Assembly: GCA_937884485.1 (NCBI GenBank)
Contig: CALGCG010000118.1
Location: forward strand, 1-44,115
From: an uncultured Bacteroidales bacterium
Lineage (GTDB): Bacteria; Bacteroidota; Bacteroidia; Bacteroidales; P3
Direction of reading: 5' to 3'
DNA length: 44,115 nt
The notes below the pieces were generated by a model. That model was given only the letters and a program-made list of their open reading frames with translations. It was not told the DNA's origin and ran no database searches. Each line of letters opens with the position of its first letter. Position 1 is the first letter of the stretch. Below, one piece after another: positions 5,692-13,308 of this stretch. Position numbers and translations under genes: made by a program.

Positions 5692-7629
5692 ATGACGAAC
5701 ACCGGTACATATTTCAGCCGTCTGCGCGAGCTGGTTGCCTTGGAGTTGCGCGAGGAGCAGGAGAGCTACCGCCGCAGCCTCGAGGCCAAGGGGGCGTCGC
5801 TCACCGGCGCCATCCACGAGCCCGCCTGCCGCTACCCCATCCACCTGGGCAACAACGCCTACAACCCCATGGGTCAACTCACACTGGAGTTGCGCTACGA
5901 GATTGAAGAGGACGAGGTGGAGCTGGAGTTCGAGCCCGGCAAACCCGCCATGCTCTTTTACCTGCAGGAGGCCGGGGGCGGCACCGCCGTGCCGTTGCAG
6001 CACCAGTGCTATGTGGAAGCTGTGGGCGACGGCGTGATGAGCGTCAGCCTGCCCTCCAAGGCCGCCCTGCAGAGCGTCCGCGACATCGCCGAGCGCCACC
6101 TGCTGGGGGTGCAGCTGGGGGTGGACAACACGAGCTTCCGCGTGATGCAGGAGTCGCTGTCCGCCGCCGAGCACAAGGAGGACGAACGCTTTGTGCGCTT
6201 GCGCGATGTGCTGCTGGGCAACGCCAAACCCTCGTTCCGGTCGCTGCCGCGGCTGTCGTTCCCCTGGCTCAACGCCAGCCAGAACGACGCCATCCAGCGC
6301 GTCGTCGAGGCGCAGGAGGTCAGCATCGTCCACGGCCCTCCCGGAACCGGCAAGACCACCACCCTCGTCGAAGCTATCATCGAGACCCTCGAACGCGAGA
6401 CCCAGGTGCTCGTCTGCGCCCCAAGCAATGCCGCCGTCGACTGGATCAGCGAGCAGCTGATGCGCCGCGGGGTGAACGTGCTGCGCGTGGGCAACCCACT
6501 GAGGATGAGCGACGAGATGCTGGAGTGCAGCTACGAGCGCCGCTACGCCGCGCATCCCGACTACCACGAGCTGTGGAACATCCGTCGCACCCTCGCCCAG
6601 GGCGCCAAGGGCGAACAGGTCCACCGTCTGCGCAACCGCCAGACGGAGCTGGAGATAAAAATCAATGCGGACCTCTTCAACGAAGCCCGCGTGGTAAGCA
6701 GCACCCTCATCGGCAGCGCCTACCGCATCATGGACCGCCGGAGGTTCAGCACCCTCTTCATCGACGAGGCCGCCCAGGCCCTGGAGCCTGCCTGCTGGGC
6801 CGCCATTCTCAGGGCCGACCGTGTGGTGATGGGTGGCGACCACCAGCAGCTGCCGCCCACGGTGAAAAGCCTTGAGGCTGCCAAAAGCAGCACCACGAGT
6901 TCATCGAGTGAGGTTGCTTTTGGACTGGCCGACACACTGATGCAAAAGATCGTAGGCCTGCATCCGCAGTGCGTCACCCTCCTCGACACCCAGTATCGCA
7001 TGAACAGCGCCATCATGGCATTCCCCTCACGCTGGTTCTACGGCGGCAAACTGACGGCAGCCCCCGACGCTGCCGACCGTCAGGTGAGTCCCTTGGACAC
7101 CCCGCTAACATGGATAGACACCTCGCTGCTCGATACCGAGGAGCGGGAATCGCACAGCGCCAGCCGCAGCAATGCCGACGAAGCGCGCCTGGTCATCCAC
7201 ACCCTGCGCGACTATATCGAGATGATTTCACCGCAGAAGGTAGAGAGCGAGCGCATAGACTTCGGCATCATTACCCCCTACCGCGGCCAGGCACGCCTGC
7301 TGCGGCGACTGCTGAAGATGCAGCATTACTTCCGCAAACTTAAGCGCCACATCACTGTCGGCACCGTCGACGGCTTCCAGGGGCAGGAGCGCGACGTCAT
7401 CGTCATCTCGCTGGTACGTGCCAATGCCGATGGGCAGATAGGCTTCCTGCGCGACTTGCGCCGCATGAATGTTGCCATCACCCGCGCCCGCATGAAGCTC
7501 ATCATTGTCGGCAACGCCGAGACCCTCAGCCGCCACCGCTTCTACCGCGCTCTGGCCGACCACATACGGCACCACGGCGACTTCGTCGTGGCTCAGCCGC
7601 CAGACAATAATTCGCCCACGAAACAATAA
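5692..7629 (+). CDS. Superfamily 1 helicase of the UPF1/IGHMBP2 (SMUBP-2) type
   Basis: 645 residues. An N-terminal beta-barrel-like region (about 1-190) is followed by two RecA-like domains. Visible motifs are Walker A GPPGTGKTT near 217-225, motif Ia CAPSNAAVDWISEQL, Walker B DEAAQALEP near 357, motif III GGDHQQLPPT, motif IV LDTQYRMNSAIM, motif V GTVDGFQGQERDVI and motif VI VAITRARMKLIIVG. This is the complete set for SF1B 5'-to-3' helicases that unwind DNA or RNA. The cellular role in bacteria is not well defined. The gene is divergent from the hydrogenase operon and 47 bp upstream of the PCMD lipoprotein gene. Confidence 0.93.
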   Translation: MTNTGTYFSRLRELVALELREEQESYRRSLEAKGASLTGAIHEPACRYPIHLGNNAYNPMGQLTLELRYEIEEDEVELEFEPGKPAMLFYLQEAGGGTAVPLQHQCYVEAVGDGVMSVSLPSKAALQSVRDIAERHLLGVQLGVDNTSFRVMQESLSAAEHKEDERFVRLRDVLLGNAKPSFRSLPRLSFPWLNASQNDAIQRVVEAQEVSIVHGPPGTGKTTTLVEAIIETLERETQVLVCAPSNAAVDWISEQLMRRGVNVLRVGNPLRMSDEMLECSYERRYAAHPDYHELWNIRRTLAQGAKGEQVHRLRNRQTELEIKINADLFNEARVVSSTLIGSAYRIMDRRRFSTLFIDEAAQALEPACWAAILRADRVVMGGDHQQLPPTVKSLEAAKSSTTSSSSEVAFGLADTLMQKIVGLHPQCVTLLDTQYRMNSAIMAFPSRWFYGGKLTAAPDAADRQVSPLDTPLTWIDTSLLDTEERESHSASRSNADEARLVIHTLRDYIEMISPQKVESERIDFGIITPYRGQARLLRRLLKMQHYFRKLKRHITVGTVDGFQGQERDVIVISLVRANADGQIGFLRDLRRMNVAITRARMKLIIVGNAETLSRHRFYRALADHIRHHGDFVVAQPPDNNSPTKQ

Positions 7630-7676
7630 ATCGCGCACACATACGTTATTCATACCATAAACAAATCCATATCACC

Positions 7677-8837
7677 ATGAAAAGAAACATCAACCTTGTC
7701 CTGGCCATCCTCACCGCTGCCTGCTGTCTAATCTACTGCTCGTGCTCCAAGGAGGAGACCAAGAATGCCGAATGCGACATGCTGAATGCCTGGGTGGAAG
7801 GCGAAGATCTGGAACCATACTTCTACAAGACCTCCGACATGAGGGTGGACAACATCCCCTCCACCACCACGGCGATTGTATTCACCGTGCGCTCGACGGC
7901 CGACCTACCCTCTGCCATCCCTGTTTACTTCACCCTTACCGACGGCGCCACCATCACGCCTGAAAGCGGCAGCCTGCAGGACTTCACCGAGGGGCCAGTT
8001 ACCTATACTGTCACCTCGGAAGACGGCGAAAACCAGCGCCAATACACTGTAGCCTTCCGTCAGCCCGACACCCCTGTCAACAGTAGCTACACCTACAGTT
8101 TTGAGGGGGTTGACAGTATTGCCGAAGGGCAGCGTGCCTACCATGTCTTCTACGAACTGCGTGCCAACGGCAACAGAGACTATATCTGGGCCTCTGGCAA
8201 CGAAGGCGTGGCCATGATCCATTCCGACTGGCGCCCCAACCAGTTTCCCACGCATTCCACAGCCGACGGCTACCATGGCAAAGGAGTGTGCCTGACCACC
8301 CAGGATGCCGGCGACCTGGGGCGTATGATGAACAAACCCATTGCCGCCGGCAACCTCTTTATCGGTTCCTTCGACATCAGCCAGCTCCTCTTCAACCCAC
8401 TAAAATGCACCGTTTTTGGCCATGCAGTGAGCCAAGAACCTGTCAAGTTGAGCGGCTACTATAAATACCTGCCCGGCGAGGTGTTCACCGATGCGCAGAT
8501 GAACCCCGTGGAGGGACGCAACGACGAAGCTCACATCTATGCCGTCTTCTTCCGCAACCAGAGCAATACCGGCGAGGCTCTCTCGCTCCACGGCGACGAC
8601 GTACTATCAAGTCCTTACATTGTCAAGAAAGCACAGATTGCCACGCTGCCCGCCGCAAGCGAGTGGACCCGCTTCGAGGCCTCCTTCGAAGGGTCGGAAG
8701 CCGAAGCAGAGCTCTTGGCCGCAATGGGGTACAGCATGACGCTGGTATTCACATCGAGCAAGGGGGGCGACGCTTTTGAAGGAGCCATCGGAAGCACCCT
8801 CATTATCGACGAGGTGACCGTTGAATTCAAAGACTAA
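7677..8837 (+). CDS. PCMD-domain lipoprotein (Bacteroidota surface protein)
   Basis: 386 residues. The N-terminus is a lipoprotein signal, with a hydrophobic stretch 6-20 and a Cys-rich end (Y-C-S-C23) followed by acidic/polar residues. Residues about 30-130 look like a small beta-sandwich module (ending VTSEDGENQRQYTVAF). The C-terminal part carries features of the putative carbohydrate metabolism (PCMD) domain, including the conserved ending FTSSKGGDAFEGAIGSTL followed by IIDEVTVEF. Proteins of this kind are anchored to the cell surface or periplasm, often near glycan-related or outer-membrane genes; no enzymatic activity is proven for the family. It is 5 bp upstream of an outer-membrane barrel gene, so the two are probably co-transcribed. 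Confidence 0.82.
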   Translation: MKRNINLVLAILTAACCLIYCSCSKEETKNAECDMLNAWVEGEDLEPYFYKTSDMRVDNIPSTTTAIVFTVRSTADLPSAIPVYFTLTDGATITPESGSLQDFTEGPVTYTVTSEDGENQRQYTVAFRQPDTPVNSSYTYSFEGVDSIAEGQRAYHVFYELRANGNRDYIWASGNEGVAMIHSDWRPNQFPTHSTADGYHGKGVCLTTQDAGDLGRMMNKPIAAGNLFIGSFDISQLLFNPLKCTVFGHAVSQEPVKLSGYYKYLPGEVFTDAQMNPVEGRNDEAHIYAVFFRNQSNTGEALSLHGDDVLSSPYIVKKAQIATLPAASEWTRFEASFEGSEAEAELLAAMGYSMTLVFTSSKGGDAFEGAIGSTLIIDEVTVEFKD

Positions 8838-8842
8838 TCAAG

Positions 8843-9589
8843 ATGAAAAACACAACCGTCATCACACTCCTGCTCCTATTGACTCTTTTCGCCCATGCCG
8901 CCAGTGACGATACCTTGACGCTGACCGTCCGCGCAGGCTACAGCTTTGGTGCCACAGCCCCCTTGGGTATACCCGCCACTATCACCAGTATTGACGCTTT
9001 CCGTCCGACGCCTTCCGTCATGGCGGGGATAGACCTGTCGTACTCCTTGAGTCAGCGCTGGGCATTAGCCACAGGCCTGAGGCTGGAGAACAAATCCATG
9101 GACGCCGACATCACTGTTAAAGGCTACCACATGGAGTTGCGCAAGGGGACAGAAAGCATCGACGGATTGTTCACTGGCAGCGTCAGCCAGCAGGTAAGCC
9201 AATGGATGCTCACCCTGCCCGTCTACTCCACCTTCCGCCTCAACAGCCACTGGCAGCTAAAGGCAGGGCCTTATGTATCGATACTGATAGGCAAGAGGTT
9301 CAGTGGCACGGCTTCGGACGGTTACCTGCGCCAAGGCGGTCCCACGGGACCGCGTATTGACATCGGCAACACGCCCAACACTTGGGCCACCTATGCTTTC
9401 GACGACAACATACGTCGCCTGCAGATAGGCCTTGTCCTTGGTGCCGACTGGCGTCCGCTGACCCGATTGGGATTCTCGCTGGATGTGGGTATGGGTCTGA
9501 CTGGAATCTTCCCATCCGATTTCACCACCGTAGAGCAACCATTATATCCTATCTATGGCACACTCGGGGTGCTGTGGGACATCAAGTAG
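8843..9589 (+). CDS. Outer-membrane beta-barrel protein (porin-like, PorT/OmpA-barrel type)
   Basis: 248 residues with a signal peptide (about 1-19, cleavage near AHA-ASDD). Alternating amphipathic strands are typical of small barrels (for example LTVRAGYSFGATAPLG and RWALATGLRLENK), and the C-terminal strand ends YPIYGTLGVLWDIK. No periplasmic domain is present. The start lies 5 bp after the stop of the PCMD lipoprotein, which suggests a surface lipoprotein plus barrel pair. Specific transport function cannot be read from the sequence. Its 3' end lies 12 bp from the convergent hydrogenase gene. Confidence 0.8.
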   Translation: MKNTTVITLLLLLTLFAHAASDDTLTLTVRAGYSFGATAPLGIPATITSIDAFRPTPSVMAGIDLSYSLSQRWALATGLRLENKSMDADITVKGYHMELRKGTESIDGLFTGSVSQQVSQWMLTLPVYSTFRLNSHWQLKAGPYVSILIGKRFSGTASDGYLRQGGPTGPRIDIGNTPNTWATYAFDDNIRRLQIGLVLGADWRPLTRLGFSLDVGMGLTGIFPSDFTTVEQPLYPIYGTLGVLWDIK

Positions 9590-9601
9590 TCATTCTGTTT
9601 T

Positions 9602-10963
9602 TCATACGTCTATCTCGCCGCTGATGCGGTCGTCGCCCCAAACGGAGTACATATTGGTGCGTCCCTCGTGGAGGGTCATTTTGCCAGCCTGCTCAAGATG
9701 GAGGCGATAGAAGACGCAGCGATGCAGGTCGGCCTGTCCGCACACCACATCGGTGGCAAAGGCCTCGCAAGTGGGGGCGCCGCAGACACCGCAGTCGATC
9801 TGAGGCAGGTGCACCTTCATCTTCTCAATCTTTTCCATCTTCTCCAAGGCACGGCCTATATTCTCATCGAGAACCATCATCGAGCGGGGCTGGACTTCAT
9901 CGACAAGGGCGTTGTCGATGAGATAGTCCTTGTAGCGGTCCATCTCACGGTCGCGCGACATCTCGCCGTTGCGTTCACGCTCGGCGGCTTTGCGGGCACG
10001 GGCGTACATGCGCTCGCCACAGAGGAAACGATTGTCCACAGAGAGAAGGGCTCCGGCACAGCTCTGGTCGCAGGCACGAAGCTCGAGGAATTCCACACCC
10101 TCAACCTCGTCATTCTCCAGCTTGTCAAGAAAGTCCATGACATTCTCAATTCCGTCGATGGCGTAGGAACGCTTGGCAGTACAAATGCGGCGTTCGCCAT
10201 TGGTGAGGGTACTCAGGATTGCGTCGGCTGAAAGGCGCTGGCGCGCCAAGGGAGGGTACTGATGCCCCTTGCCCTGATCTTTGATATGCTTATATACGCG
10301 GTTGAAAAGGAGGTTCATGTTGATAACACCGTCGATGAGACTCTGTTCCTCGCCAACAGGGGCTTTCACCGCAGCCACCTTGGCAGCACAGGGGGTGATG
10401 TAGAAGAGACCTATCTCCTCGCGCGGGATGCCGCGCTCCTGCAGTTCTTGCAGGGCATACATGGCGCTGATGTCGAGGGGCACCTTGATGGGCATGACAT
10501 TATCGGTGAGTGAGGGGTACTTAATCTGTATCATCCTCACGATAGCAGGACAGAAAGAGGAGATGAGCGGACGGACATCGGGATGCTCACGGGCGTACTT
10601 CTCCTTGGCATCCTTGTAAATCATAGCGGCGCTCTCCACCTCCATAACATGGGCAAAGCCCAATTCCTGCAGAGAGGCATAGACGCGAGACACGCTGACA
10701 TCGTCGGGGAACTGGCCCATGAACACCGCCGGAAGCAGTGCCACAGAGTGTTTGTAGCGGTGGATGGCTTCGAAGTCATCGTCCTTGATGCGGATGGCAT
10801 CGGCGGGGCACACTTCGTAGCACTTGCCGCAATCGATGCAACGGTGTTCCTGTATGGAGGCTTTCCCACCGAAGATGCGTATGGCTTCTGTGGGGCATAT
10901 CTTCATGCAGCGCGAGCAACCGATGCAACGCGGGTCCTCAATCTGTAAAGCGTGGTAAAACAT
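9602..10963 (-). CDS. Sensory-type [FeFe]-hydrogenase homologue with C-terminal Fe-S domain
   Basis: 453 residues. Two N-terminal [4Fe-4S] clusters (C13/16/19/23 and C42/45/48/52) precede a shortened H-cluster domain: L1 SSFCPAI (C137), L2 TPCAAK (C191) and L3 ACDQSC (C297, C301). All four H-cluster cysteines are kept, but the proton-relay Cys of catalytic enzymes is replaced by F136. That loss is typical of putative sensory groups C/D. A four-Cys domain of the FeS type (C390, C393, C398, C415) ends the protein. Genes for a HATPase and a DRTGG protein lie upstream in the same direction, a context known for these regulatory hydrogenases in Clostridia and Bacteroidota. It probably senses H2 or redox state rather than turning over H2. 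Confidence 0.88.
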   Translation of the reverse strand: MFYHALQIEDPRCIGCSRCMKICPTEAIRIFGGKASIQEHRCIDCGKCYEVCPADAIRIKDDDFEAIHRYKHSVALLPAVFMGQFPDDVSVSRVYASLQELGFAHVMEVESAAMIYKDAKEKYAREHPDVRPLISSFCPAIVRMIQIKYPSLTDNVMPIKVPLDISAMYALQELQERGIPREEIGLFYITPCAAKVAAVKAPVGEEQSLIDGVINMNLLFNRVYKHIKDQGKGHQYPPLARQRLSADAILSTLTNGERRICTAKRSYAIDGIENVMDFLDKLENDEVEGVEFLELRACDQSCAGALLSVDNRFLCGERMYARARKAAERERNGEMSRDREMDRYKDYLIDNALVDEVQPRSMMVLDENIGRALEKMEKIEKMKVHLPQIDCGVCGAPTCEAFATDVVCGQADLHRCVFYRLHLEQAGKMTLHEGRTNMYSVWGDDRISGEIDV

Positions 10964-10977
10964 ATTCCTCAGAGTTT

Positions 10978-11410
10978 ATAGGTTATAGGTTATGGGTTAT
11001 GGAATTCGGGCAGTTATCAAAATGATTTTTCAATCCGGACAACATCTTTGCCACCTGCACAAACCGCGGGCGCATGTTGTCTATCTCGTTTTGTGTCAAA
11101 TAGCCCAAATCCTGGGCAATTTGCAATTGACTGAACACTTCCATCAATGAGCCATAGGATATTTCAATAAAATGAGACTTCTCCTTATTCGAGTTTCTAC
11201 CGCTTCCTTCTGCAATATTTGACGTAACAGAAGAGGCCGAACGTCTGATCTGGTCACCCAAAGCATAGAGTTCATACTTGGGAAATCTCAGTTGCATACG
11301 GTAGACATCCCTTACCAGTAAACGTGCGTGCTGGTACACTTCGAGTTTCTCAAAAGAAAATTCTCTTTCCCCCATTTTTCTATAACCTATAACCCATAAC
11401 CCATAACCCT
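10978..11410 (-). mobile_element. Candidate small element: four-helix-bundle gene framed by inverted 7-bp unit arrays
   Basis: The left arm holds tandem 7-mers ATAGGTT (10978-10984, 10985-10991), ATGGGTT (10992-10998) and ATGG. The right arm holds the inverse: AACCTAT (11384-11390), AACCCAT (11391-11397, 11398-11404) and AACCCT (11405-11410), with a partial unit at 11380-11383. Between them is only the four-helix-bundle gene, whose stop codon lies inside the left arm. The arms end about 14 bp before the hydrogenase start and 5 bp after the HATPase stop, so the element occupies a gap in an otherwise compact operon. It has the same arm design as the gene-free hairpins in the other hydrogenase operon. 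Movement of this unit is inference. Confidence 0.6.
10983..11375 (-). CDS. Four-helix-bundle protein of the S23/23S-rRNA-IVP (Avd-like) family
   Basis: 130 residues from the ATG at 11375. Family marks are the N-terminal FEKLEVYQHARLLVRDVY, the IRRSASSVTSNIAEGSGR segment, FIEISYGSLMEVFSQL and a C-terminal helix. The family includes proteins encoded in intervening sequences of 23S rRNA genes and, more distantly, the Avd accessory protein of diversity-generating retroelements; they form small helical oligomers with basic surfaces. The last residues (SITHNL) and the stop codon are encoded by the left repeat arm, and the start lies directly beside the right arm. The frame extends upstream to 11525, but that part overlaps the HATPase gene and is not family-like. 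Function here is unknown. Confidence 0.85.
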   Translation of the reverse strand: MGEREFSFEKLEVYQHARLLVRDVYRMQLRFPKYELYALGDQIRRSASSVTSNIAEGSGRNSNKEKSHFIEISYGSLMEVFSQLQIAQDLGYLTQNEIDNMRPRFVQVAKMLSGLKNHFDNCPNSITHNL

Positions 11411-11415
11411 TTCGC

Positions 11416-11829
11416 TTAAGCGAAAAAAACTTCCATCTCCACTGTGGTGCCAACACCAACTTCGGAGGTGACGTTGAGCCGGTCCACGTTTTTCTGCATA
11501 TTGGGCAAGCCCATGCCGGCACCAAAGCCCATGTCGCGCACCTCAGGACGGGCAGTGCTGTGTCCCTCCTCCATAGCCCAGGCGATGTCGGGTATGCCGG
11601 GTCCTTTGTCAGCCACTACCATGCGGATCTTGTCGGGGTCGATATCGACAAGCACCTTGCCACCATAGGCATGGGCGATGGCGTTGACCTCAGCCTCGTA
11701 GAGGGCCACCACGACACGTTTTACCACCTGAGGATTGACATTCAACTGTTTGAGAGTCTTTTTAACAGAACTTGAAGCCTTGCCGGCATTGACGAAATCG
11801 CCCTCTATTACGATATACTCTTGATGCAT
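11416..11829 (-). CDS. Small HATPase (anti-sigma-factor/RsbW-like ATP-binding protein) in the sensory hydrogenase operon
   Basis: 137 residues forming a lone GHKL ATPase domain without a sensor or dimerisation region. The N-box EAEVNAIAHAYGG, G1 box VADKGPGIPD and G2 box GFGAGMGLPNMQ are all intact. Such stand-alone domains act as protein kinases in partner-switching systems (RsbW/SpoIIAB) and recur next to group C/D [FeFe]-hydrogenases and DRTGG proteins, where they are assumed to pass the signal on. The substrate is not visible here. The DRTGG gene precedes it by 20 bp; the four-helix-bundle element separates it from the hydrogenase. Confidence 0.85.
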   Translation of the reverse strand: MHQEYIVIEGDFVNAGKASSSVKKTLKQLNVNPQVVKRVVVALYEAEVNAIAHAYGGKVLVDIDPDKIRMVVADKGPGIPDIAWAMEEGHSTARPEVRDMGFGAGMGLPNMQKNVDRLNVTSEVGVGTTVEMEVFFA

Positions 11830-11849
11830 AACATTAAAAAATTTATCGT

Positions 11850-12191
11850 TTAAAACAAAGGTTTCATCCCAGCCTCGTAGAGAATGCCGCAGGTCTTGAA
11901 CATAGAGTAAGGGGTGCAGATGAGGACCATGTCGTTCTCGTCGGCCAGTTCAACCATGTCCTCCGACGGACGCTTGCCACGCACGAAGATAACCACCTCG
12001 AGATTGGCCATGTCGCAGGTGCGAATGGTCTGCACATTGCACAAGCCCGTGACCAGCACCGGAGTGTCTTTCAGTGTCAGCACATCGCTCATCAAATCGG
12101 AAGCGAAACAATACTCCTCTTCCCTATCCAACCTGTTGGCGCCAAGGCCCACCGTAGCGCCGAGTTTGTCTACAATTTCCTGTAAAGTCAT
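11850..12191 (-). CDS. DRTGG-domain protein
   Basis: 113 residues, matching a free-standing DRTGG domain, with the segments MSDVLTLKDTPVLVTGL and DMANLEVVIFVRGKRP and the ending LYEAGMKPLF. The domain occurs beside CBS domains and in regulatory operons with HATPases and [FeFe]-hydrogenases; ligand binding is suspected but its function is unproven. It is the first gene of the operon, with a canonical promoter about 40 bp upstream. Confidence 0.82.
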   Translation of the reverse strand: MTLQEIVDKLGATVGLGANRLDREEEYCFASDLMSDVLTLKDTPVLVTGLCNVQTIRTCDMANLEVVIFVRGKRPSEDMVELADENDMVLICTPYSMFKTCGILYEAGMKPLF

Positions 12192-12231
12192 ATACTAAAT
12201 TTGTTTCTGGTTTTAGTGTAGTTTGTGGGTG

Positions 12232-12262
12232 CAAATATACGAATATTTTTTTATTCAACAAA
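12232..12262 (-). promoter_or_regulatory. Promoter of the sensory hydrogenase operon
   Basis: On the minus strand, TATATTTG (12239-12232) is preceded by TTTG (12262-12259) with a 19-nt spacer, the textbook arrangement of the Bacteroidota -7/-33 elements. The leader to the ATG at 12191 would be about 35 nt. Confidence 0.75.
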
Positions 12263-12393
12263 AATTATTTTGCAAACATATCGTTTTGTAATATTCGTTC
12301 TACCCGTTTTAAACCACCAATTAGAGAACCCTGAAGACAAGGAGATTGCAAGTGATACAATATTTCTCTTCAAGTCGCGTTATAGTTTTTGGC

Positions 12394-13308
12394 ATGAAGA
12401 CACTCGAACACCTTAAACGAGGCGACCGCGTAGCCCTGGCGGCGCCAGCACGGGCCGTGAGTCCGGAAGAGATGGCCCCCGCCATTGCGATGCTAGAATC
12501 GTGGGGGCTACAAGTAATTGTTCCCGATGGACTTTACAAACAGCAAGGACAGTTGGCAGGGAGCGACAGCCACCGTGCCGCACTGTTGCAGCAGCTATTA
12601 GATGATCCGGAGATAAAGGCCATCTTCTGCTGCCGCGGCGGTTACGGCACTATACGCATTGTGGACATGCTGGATTTCACCCGCATGGTCCAGCACCCCA
12701 AATGGGTGGTGGGATACAGCGACATCACGGTATTGCACAGTCACTTAAACCGCTTATTAGGCCTGCCCACGCTGCACGCCACAATGCCGATCAATATGCA
12801 TGGCGAGGAGACCCCCGCCACACACACAATGCACGACGTCCTGTTTGGTGTGCAAGGCGATCATATTTCATACGAATGGGAGCCCTCTGCGGAGAACCTT
12901 CCAGGAACAGTCCATGCCGAGGTTGTGGGAGGCAACTTGAGCATCCTCTACAGTCTGCTTGGATCACCCTCGCAGATGGACACCCGTGGCAAGATTCTCC
13001 TTATCGAGGATTTGGACGAATACCTCTACCATATTGACCGAATGATGCAGGCCCTCAAACGTGCAGGAATGCTTGACGGTCTGGCGGCTCTCATGGTAGG
13101 CGGCATGACCGACATGCATGACAACACCGTGCCATTCGGCCGCGAGGCGGTGCAAATTGTTCGCGACGCGGTGGAAGACCACCCCTATCCGGTGGTTTTC
13201 AGAGCCCCTTTCGGACACTTGGGGGACAACAACTTAGCACTCCCGATGGGAATAAAATACACCCTAGAGGTATCCAATTCAAAAAAATGTCGTATCTTTG
13301 CACCCTGA
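12394..13308 (+). CDS. LD-carboxypeptidase (peptidase family S66, LdcA-like)
   Basis: 304 residues from the ATG at 12394 (MKTLEHLKRGDRVALAAPAR), which matches the usual family start. The frame opens 16 codons earlier at 12346, but those residues look like leader sequence. The S66 catalytic triad is visible: S109 in GYSD, E205 in LLIEDLDEY, and H275 in GHLGDNN followed by LALPMG. These enzymes cleave the L,D bond of cytoplasmic murein tetrapeptides during peptidoglycan recycling. No signal peptide is present, which fits a cytoplasmic enzyme. It heads a run of envelope-related genes on the plus strand. Confidence 0.9.
   Translation: MKTLEHLKRGDRVALAAPARAVSPEEMAPAIAMLESWGLQVIVPDGLYKQQGQLAGSDSHRAALLQQLLDDPEIKAIFCCRGGYGTIRIVDMLDFTRMVQHPKWVVGYSDITVLHSHLNRLLGLPTLHATMPINMHGEETPATHTMHDVLFGVQGDHISYEWEPSAENLPGTVHAEVVGGNLSILYSLLGSPSQMDTRGKILLIEDLDEYLYHIDRMMQALKRAGMLDGLAALMVGGMTDMHDNTVPFGREAVQIVRDAVEDHPYPVVFRAPFGHLGDNNLALPMGIKYTLEVSNSKKCRIFAP
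13293..13300 (+). promoter_or_regulatory. Putative promoter inside the 3' end of the LD-carboxypeptidase gene
   Basis: TATCTTTG matches TAnnTTTG exactly and is followed by GCACCCTGA, just before the ATG at 13309. If active, transcription would start about 0-5 nt before the start codon and give a nearly leaderless mRNA. No good -33 TTTG is seen, so this rests on the -7 match alone. Confidence 0.4.

Noticed and set aside
5569..6843. 424-codon minus-strand frame antisense to the helicase gene
   Set aside because: Composition is that of an antisense shadow, and the plus-strand frame has all SF1 helicase motifs.
11376..11525. Longer start for the four-helix-bundle protein at 11525
   Set aside because: The extra 50 residues lie in the right repeat arm and the HATPase gene and do not resemble the family; the ATG at 11375 gives the normal N-terminus.
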